A DNA stretch of 64,000 bases, from NCBI GenBank assembly GCA_004352715.1, contig SCFE01000028.1:1006788-1070787 (forward strand). Direction: 5' to 3'. This document shows, piece by piece, positions 57,235 through 64,000 of this stretch. This DNA comes from Hofstenia miamia. Lineage: Eukaryota; Xenacoelomorpha; Acoela. The notes beneath the pieces are model-generated. The model saw only the letters and a list, made by a program, of their open reading frames with translations, made no database searches and was not told the DNA's origin. Every line of letters begins with the position of its first letter. The first letter of the stretch is position 1. The position numbers and the translations under genes are program-made.

Positions 57235-59280
57235 AAATGCACCTGTTTTATCTCGATGTTTAAACAATTCCTTTGCGCTGATAAACGCATTATCTTCACA
57301 CTTTCAAGTGACGCACAAGATGAAACCAAGATTATATGTTAATATGCAGAGATTCCGGAAGCAACTCAACATTGAGGGGCAAAACTTGCTAAGCTTAAAT
57401 GTCTATATTTTTTAAAATTACTTGAATTTTAGGCCAGCTTAACTATTTGTCATTTTTATCACTCTTAATTGAACATCAGTAATAAAGCATATCACAACCT
57501 TACGATTTTTATAAAATTTACAAAATATATACTGTAATGATAGTTATTTAAATTACTTGAATATATTAATATTTTAGTAAACAAAACGTCAATCCTACAT
57601 TTTTTAATATAAGAAATGAAAGGCATTGCTTTTCAAATACTCAGATTATGTAGAGCATGCTTTGAAATTTGAATAATCGAAAATAGCAAACTTGTTAATT
57701 TTGACAATTTCTATTGGCCGATGTGATGGTACCACATTTAATATATCGAGAAAAGGAACAATAGTTTCACATGGAACTATTCACTGCAAACATTTTGATA
57801 TATACAGTTTATCAATAGCATCAATACTCAAAGAGCAATGGGGTTCTGAAATGTGTCATTTGAAGAAATATAATAGAAATTCGAAATTGTATTAATAAAA
57901 ATTCCAAAATTACACAGAAAAAAGAAGTAAAAAATGTGATTTTGATCTTGTAAATTAGGTTTAGTGTTATTCCTTTAAACTCTGAAAACAGCTAAGAAAT
58001 CTGAACAAGATTCATTTAGTATTGCCTTTAAAATTTATAAATATATTGCGCGAAATTTTTCACACTTACATATATTGAATTGTATTATTTTAATCAATTT
58101 CACTCAAAGAGATTGGTAATGAATTATATTATGTATTAAGAAATATAGCAGCTAAATAGTGTACAACAAACACCTATTTCTATGAAATAGAGCTAAACTG
58201 AATGCATACATTGTTGAATAAAACTATTAAATAATAATAATAATAAAATCTATAGATATCAAATGTCTAACTTTGTAAATCTCTTTAAGCTTGTGGTTAC
58301 AGTAAGAACGTCACAATTTGAATAACTTTGTATCATTTAAAATTTGAGCAAAAATTACAACCTTTAGTGTCTAGGTGATCTGCAAAAACCTCGGCAATAA
58401 AAAATATACAATTCAATCCACACTATGTGAGGTATTAGGGTTTTTGCTCCAATGCCCAAGCCAGAACCTAGTTCAAAACTATAACTCAAATGTCCGTGCA
58501 TAAATAATCGGACCAGGGTGGAAACAGGAAAAAATATATTTCCCTAAAATGTTTTTCTTAAACCGGTACCTAACACATGTGAAAAGCTTTCATCTTGAAT
58601 TCTGTTTATGAGTAATTCCCGTTATTTTAATCGTATTATAAGGTAGTAGGTTTTTTATTTCTTAAAGAATACTAGCAGGGTATTCAACATGACGAGTTAT
58701 TTTGGAAAGAGAATCGATTCAGAAATGTTTTAATTTAAAGAATTAGGTAACTTCAATTTTCCTAATATTTCTTATTACTATAATTTATGAAAATTGACAC
58801 TTTGGGCAGGATGCTGGGCGTGCAATAATATATTAGTTAGAGAATGTGTTGCATTTTAGAGAAGCTAAATCTTTGTCATTCACTCAGTCTTTATTTGACC
58901 GGCTTAATCCGGCCGGTCATTAAATACTGACTGACCTACCTTTGCTGCTATAACCGGTGCCGGTTGATCTGAACGGTTTACACTTTGCTTAAATATAACA
59001 AACTATAATGTTTGGATTTCAATAGAAAAATGACGGCTTTTTGCTAATTGTTTTCTGAATGGTAAATACTTCATTCAATAATAACATTATAACATTTGTT
59101 TGATTTTAAATCAAAGCTTGATAAGCATTTTCGCAAAAATATAGAAATTTAACAATTTAATTTAGCAATTCTGTTTAGACGCACATGGATTAAATAGTTG
59201 ATTTTAACATTGTTTTGACCTAATAATAAAATTTGGAGCTAACAATATTTTTGTATTATTTGACCTTACAGCCATAATAA
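57235..59280. other. No gene recognised
   Basis: AT-rich DNA. A GGCCGGTCATT/AACCGGTGCCGG patch at about 58900-58970 is GC-richer and partly self-complementary. No supported ORF or RNA gene. Confidence 0.5.
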
Positions 59281-59543
59281 ATATGAGGCGCCCAGAGGCA
59301 AAGGGGCCAATCCGCCAAATTGACGATATTGAGTTAGATGTGGGATACGAAATTTTAAACCTTCCCCTAGATAGTAGAAAAATTTTGTCACAATATTCGC
59401 CTTTATACATAGGTAAAATAAGGTTGAAAATAAACCAAATATTCATGTTTCTGTCATAAAATAGAAATGGTAAAACTTTAAAGCTATTTTTCTCAAAACT
59501 ACCGAATGGTGGATTGGCCCTTTTGCCTCTGGGCGCCTCATAT
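59281..59543. mobile_element. MITE with 36-bp inverted ends
   Basis: The left end is ATATGAGGCGCCCAGAGGCA then AAGGGGCCAATCC. The right end, reversed, is ATATGAGGCGCCCAGAGGCA then AAAGGGCCAATCC. The match is nearly perfect over about 36 bases and the total is 263 bp with an AT-rich core and no ORF. Bases 59544-59759 hold repeated ATCGAT words (59637-59725) but no gene. Confidence 0.8.
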
Positions 59544-59759
59544 CCGCAAACCCTGTTAACGCTTTGATCATGATTGTTTGATTCATTTACTTATAAAACG
59601 ACGATGTGTGTTACTAGCGGAATTCTTTTTATTTTTCGATAGTAAACAAATAATTATCGATCGAATTTGGCTGATTGTGAATCGATAGTTGATTTGATTC
59701 GATTATTAACATCCGCATCGATTTCACCAGCATTCCTTAATGGGCCCTTTAAATAACTG

Positions 59760-60815
59760 CAGACAACATTGGAAATTTTCTCATAAAATGTAATTACTTC
59801 CCGGATTATCTAAAACTTGCTCACATTACTCCTATTTTTAAGAAATGCGGTCCATCAATTCCCACAAATTATCGACCAATCTCAATTACTTCTCCAGTAT
59901 GCAATATATTCGAAAGATTACTACATATAACTGAACATTTAAATAAGTATAATTTATTATCAAAAACCCAAGTTGGATTTCGCAAAAATTTCTCAACAAC
60001 TGATGCACTATTAAATGATGCTGAAACTTGGAGAGCATCATTCGATTTTAATAAATTTGTAGCTATAGCTTGCTTAGTTTTTTCAAAAGCCCTTTATTCG
60101 ATTAATCATAACATACGAATTAAAAAAACTATCTTACTTAGGATTTTCTAGTAATAGTAAGCAATTGATAACTAATTCACTCAATCAAGGATTCCAAAGA
60201 GATATAAATTAAATGATATATTTTTCAGAATGATTACCGGTTTACAATGGGGTGCCTCAAGGTACGATTCTAGGTCCTCTCCTTTTTAGTATTTATGTAA
60301 ATGATATGCATTCTATAATTACAATTTAAACGAATATGCTGATGACACCTGCATTTTCAGCGATAATTCATCATTGCAGCTAGCAGTGGAATCTATAGAA
60401 TTGAATTGTAACAAACTGTCAAAATACTTTTTATGCACAAGTTGAATATTAATGAAGCTAAGACAGAATTTTGTATTTTAAACCCGAGTAAAAGCAATTA
60501 CTATGTTTCTGGAGTGACTTTAAATGTAAATAATATCGATGTTCCTATTGTACATGCTTTCAAGTATCTAGGAGTAATTATTGACTCAAATTTAAAATTA
60601 GCTATAGGTATAACAAGTATGACACTAGTAAACCACCATGTGCTATAATTCAATTCTTTCATACTTTGATCATGAGTCACCTTAATTTTGCAAACATTGT
60701 ATTTACTGACCGCAGAGAAGTGCTTTATAAAAAAACTTGATATTCAATTAAGATGGGCACTAAATATCACAATGAAAAACTCATCCAAAACTAAACATTA
60801 CATTCCTAGGTCAAT
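59760..60815 (+). pseudogene. LINE reverse transcriptase remnant
   Basis: Plus-strand pieces: HITPIFKKCG and NYRPISITSPVCNIFERLL, then KTQVGFRKNFSTTDALL, then CLVFSKAL at the first Asp region, where the usual Asp is not clear. VPQGTILGPLLFSIYVNDM and EYADDTCIFSD (catalytic YADD kept) follow, then LNINEAKTEFCI and FKYLGVIIDSNLKL. Several frameshifts and stops break it. The order identifies a non-LTR retrotransposon ORF2. The 3' end is cut at about 60815 by the TIR element. It differs from the LINE at 22600-24060 in wording, so it is a separate family or clade. Confidence 0.85.
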
Positions 60816-60821
60816 TATTTT

Positions 60822-61450
60822 TCCAAAGAAATTTTGTAATTTTCCAAACTGCTATATCTTAAGCCTCCAACAGAAATGCTTCAAGTTTTTCTACAGCAAG
60901 CATTGACCCGCGGGCTTGCACATAATACACAGCCTACATTTAAATAATGTACTGATCAATGCTTTAGGCAAGATACCACGTTATCAGTATTTTTTGATAT
61001 TGTCATAATTTAGCGGTATTAGTTTCAGTATTCGTATACCGCCAGGCTCTAGAAACTTTGAACAGGTAATTTCGATTTTGAACAATCAGTAATTAACTAC
61101 TTATTCTAGGCAATATTGTATAACAATATCCATAGAATTATACATCCAATGAAATTCGTTTTTGATTATAATGTTTTGAATCAGTAATTGAGGTGTTGAT
61201 TATAATTTTCTCAGTGATGGAAAATCACAATTCCTATTTAACTTAATTGATGAATAAACAAGTGGTTGTGCATCAAAATAATGCTCATCTGAACGCAATT
61301 TCATCAAATTGATATACATCGAAAAGACGCTCGTCTGAATGCTCCAAAATTTTGACTGATGCATCAAAAAACCATACAGCAAAAAGATGTTCATCTGAAT
61401 GCACTTTCATCAAAAGATGCGAATCAAAAAGTTCTTGTCTGAATGCACCT
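60822..61450 (+). mobile_element. Right end of GTTCAGACGAG-TIR element, copy 3
   Basis: Matches 56615-57232 and 3205-3778, with more point changes (GTCTGAATGCACCT at the terminus and TAA following). The left portion is missing; the match begins where the LINE sequence stops. Confidence 0.7.
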
Positions 61451-61459
61451 TAAGTTAAC

Positions 61460-62760
61460 ACCCCCATTGTCCCCCATGAACTGTTTTGCACCCAATTTAG
61501 GGCTCAAAGATTTTGATCTTGGATTAATCTCTTGTCAAGAGTTCACAGCGAGGCAATGCATACCTTTGAAAGTCAATTTTCATGCAAGATAACCATCATT
61601 ATTGATGGTGTTATTGCAGTACTTGAAGCAACCCATTCAGTGAGGCCAGATGCTAGGGAGAGAAGGCCCCAGCCTCCACTTAACAATTCTGTACACTGTG
61701 TTCAAACTGATACAATTTGAGTTACCACTCCTACTTATGTGAGTTCATCAAGCACCCCTACAACCCTGGCAAATTTGTGCACTCTAAGCTCAGTCATGCT
61801 CACTCCTGCTCGTATCATTAGCAGCTCGCCATTTGTAGCTGCTTATCAGCCTGCTGGTTCCCTGGCAGACCAGTCGAGCTAATGAGATCCCTTTCTGACT
61901 CCATTCTGCTACCAAGCATGTTAATGAGAACGCCATGTTACCATTTGAAAAATGGTTCTTACTTTTTGAACTGACAATGAAACAGCAATGACTAAGTATG
62001 CAAAGTGCAGTCTTTAATTTGTCTCTTTATTTACAAGGGCTAGCATATACTCAATACATGATGCTAGACAAGAGAATTAAGTCTGACTATTAACCTTTGG
62101 TTTGTTACTTTGTAGACCTTTACAAGGCGCCACACATCAAGCAGCATTACAAAACCTTGCTGCGTGAAATGAATTTTAAGAAAGTACTTGGTACAAAACA
62201 CTCAATGAATTGAAGAGGACATTTCAACTCCAGGAGTAGCATTTGGTCTCCCACAAGGAAGGACCCTGTTACGTCCACCATTTGCACTTGAGGAAGTGCA
62301 AACGGATCTACCTCCACTGTCACAACAGCTAACTCCCCTCTCAGCAAACTGTGCCAGAAGGGATTTGCCACTGTTATCAGTGTGTTCAAACCAGTCATAT
62401 CCAGAGTGCTTGTAGTCAGGTCATAAATATGTTAGAGCCAGGCAAGAGTTTTTACCTAGATGCTGAGTTCATTTTAGAAGCCAATAATGGCAACAACATG
62501 TCATAAGAGCTGCCTGGAGAAGACCACAATGAATTTGCCTTGCATTAAACTAGAAGGAGCGCCAACTTCTGCAAGCCAAGCACAAGACGTCCTTGTCATC
62601 ACCAACCTGATGGGGCGAAACATGCTGCTGGTTGAGTTAAATGGAATGAAAGTTTACACCACAGTGGAAATGGGCGCTTCAGCCTGCATTATCACTGACA
62701 GCTGTTGGGGGAAAGTGGACATTACTAGAGATCAAGTGGAACCTGCATGTCATTGACTAT
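61460..62760 (+). pseudogene. LTR-retroelement gag/protease remnant
   Basis: GC-richer than its surroundings. Near 61940 a LPFEKWFLLFELTMK stretch resembles the start of a Ty3-type capsid domain. At 62372-62413 a perfect CX2CX4HX4C zinc knuckle is encoded (CYQCVQTSHIQSAC). At about 62626-62720, in another frame, LLVELNGMKVYTTVEMGASA has the layout of a retropepsin active-site strand, with EMGAS where DTGAS is expected. The gag, knuckle, protease order is right for gag-pol. Stops between pieces, frame changes and the lost catalytic Asp show it is dead. No RT follows. It is not obviously part of the family at 36.7-45.9 kb. Confidence 0.6.
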
Positions 62761-62886
62761 TAGATGCTTCCAGGAAATACATTACTATCAAAGGTGTTGT
62801 GAATGAAGTTGTTATTTGGTTAAATAGAGAATGTATAATGTATAACAGTAAATCTAGTTATGGTTGATACTGTAGACATGAATTTG

Positions 62887-62907
62887 ATATATATATATAT
62901 ATATATT
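62887..62907. repeat. (AT)n microsatellite
   Basis: Short pure (TA)n. Confidence 0.9.
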
Positions 62908-63002
62908 GACACTGGATTTTTTTAAAATAAATTCTGGCACTCAGAACCATTTTGGTATTGGGTACAAGGCGCACCCAGCTTTTTACTGAGAAAGCGAATA
63001 AT

Positions 63003-63032
63003 TCTCTCTTTTGCTCTCTCTATCTCTCTCTT

Positions 63033-63064
<32 letters not shown>
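63003..63064. repeat. (CT)n-(TA)n compound microsatellite
   Basis: CTCTCTCTATCTCT tract passing directly into (TA)n. Confidence 0.9.
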
Positions 63065-63344
63065 CTTATTGGTATATATATTCCTACATGTAAAGTAGTT
63101 CATTCATTATTTTGAAGATTTACAGCTATTGAATTGAGAAAATATTATTGGGGAAACTGAATAGGCTGCGCTTTATGACAGGCTAGACAAAACTGATAAG
63201 TTTACTATTTGTATATTTACTCTTGAGTATCATATTTTTCTAATTTCATTTCAACCTAAAAAACGGAAGCAGCATAATGAATGTCTATGTTACTAACAGT
63301 AAGTTATTTTTCCCTACACCTATGCAGCTATTATTAAGGCACTT

Positions 63345-63425
63345 ATGTGTTCCGTGGTTCAGTCAGTGAAGGGAGTTTCGAACACAGGCTGTTGCCCTGC
63401 TAATTGTTCCTAGGTTCAATAGGAA
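63345..63425 (+). repeat. tRNA-like sequence, possible SINE head
   Basis: TGGTTCAGTCAGTGAAGG resembles a pol III A box and TAGGTTCAATAGGAA a B box, about 50 bases apart. Acceptor pairing and an anticodon loop are not convincing, so this looks like a tRNA-derived SINE or tRNA pseudogene rather than a tRNA gene. Bases 63426-64000 show nothing else; a single N stands at 63936. Confidence 0.3.
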
Positions 63426-64000
63426 ACGCTTCCTACTGTTAGGTAGCTTATTTTTAGACATTTCTTTGCACCTTAGCCCTTAATAACTTTAACCAGAAAA
63501 TTTAGGCCCAATCACTGCCCATCCTGAATCCACCTCAACGCACTTAATTCCCATTCGGCACATTTCTATGACAATTGTTACTAAATATTCACGATTTTGC
63601 GGCCTGCTAGGACAAAGTTAGGTATGTTAGAAATTTCTAATAGAATCTGCACACTGAAATTGAAAATTCTAAATGAAGTCTTTCAAGAGTATATGATACT
63701 AATATCCAATTTCAAAATATTTTTTATGAAATTATATAGCATTCACTACAACTGTTGTGTAATAGTCTATTTTTCCAATTTTAGCCATTCTTTTCCAATG
63801 ACTCAATGCAACTCTAGCCCAGCGCAGGTTAACAGAAAAAGTAATTACTGAGGATTATTCCCTAGTAAGTCTGTGCTGCTACAAAGTATCTTTAGCTACA
63901 TTTTCTAACTTGCAATAGGGTATTATTGTACCCACNATGTCCTGTTTTGTTAAACTATTGTACCTTATTTGAAAGCATAAAAATGATGTTTGCAAATGTC

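Noticed and set aside
62147-62398. 83-codon minus-strand ORF
   Set aside because: It is antisense to the zinc-knuckle-bearing gag remnant on the plus strand.
63345-63425. Functional tRNA gene
   Set aside because: Box-like words exist but acceptor and anticodon stems do not pair convincingly.

Overview
The window is AT-rich, low-gene-density nuclear DNA from a metazoan, most likely an invertebrate. It holds L2/CR1-like LINE, Ty3-like LTR, hAT, mariner and Polinton-type DNA polymerase remnants, long microsatellites, a secreted IL-17-like cysteine-knot protein and multi-domain C-type lectin-like proteins. There is no operon structure, no rRNA and no clear tRNA. Six N runs (five of exactly 1000, one of 980) are assembly gaps, so every reading frame that crosses them is artificial. 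I cannot name the species.

Layout. 0-6.1 kb: a decayed Ty3-like retroelement (integrase, then two unknown ORFs), split by a gap and by the right end of a terminal-inverted-repeat (TIR) element. 6.3-10.9 kb: a repeat unit carrying an intronless, type II membrane, triple C-type-lectin-like (CTLD) gene (copy A), followed by a LINE. 12.8-14.3 kb: a dispersed repeat with an ~88-bp tandem array. 15.7-16.6 kb: a mariner remnant. 18.1-19.7 kb: a hAT remnant. 21.4-24.1 kb: a second CTLD copy (B) with the same LINE behind it. 26.3-26.7 kb: an IL-17-like gene, the only plausibly intact host gene. 29-34 kb: miniature elements, an LTR-like block and a second hAT copy. 36.7-45.9 kb: two copies of one Ty3-like family lying tail to tail around their LTRs. 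45.9-47.2 kb: a broken family B DNA polymerase of Polinton/Maverick type. 47.2-50 kb: minisatellite and dispersed repeats. 51.2-55 kb: a third CTLD copy (C) in inverted orientation with its own 2.2 kb 5' flank. 55.2-57.2 kb: the complete TIR element. 59.3-62.8 kb: a MITE, a LINE reverse transcriptase, another TIR-element end and a gag-protease remnant.

How the parts relate. Most of the window is nested and duplicated mobile DNA. Three points stand out. First, the CTLD gene has been copied three times with its flanks, and each copy is broken in a different place, which implies an intact source gene elsewhere. Second, the Ty3-like family carries a pair of unrecognised ORFs between integrase and the 3' LTR; two diverged members keep them in the same -1 overlapping arrangement. 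Third, the tail-to-tail LTR pair forms a long inverted repeat that could fold into double-stranded RNA if transcribed.
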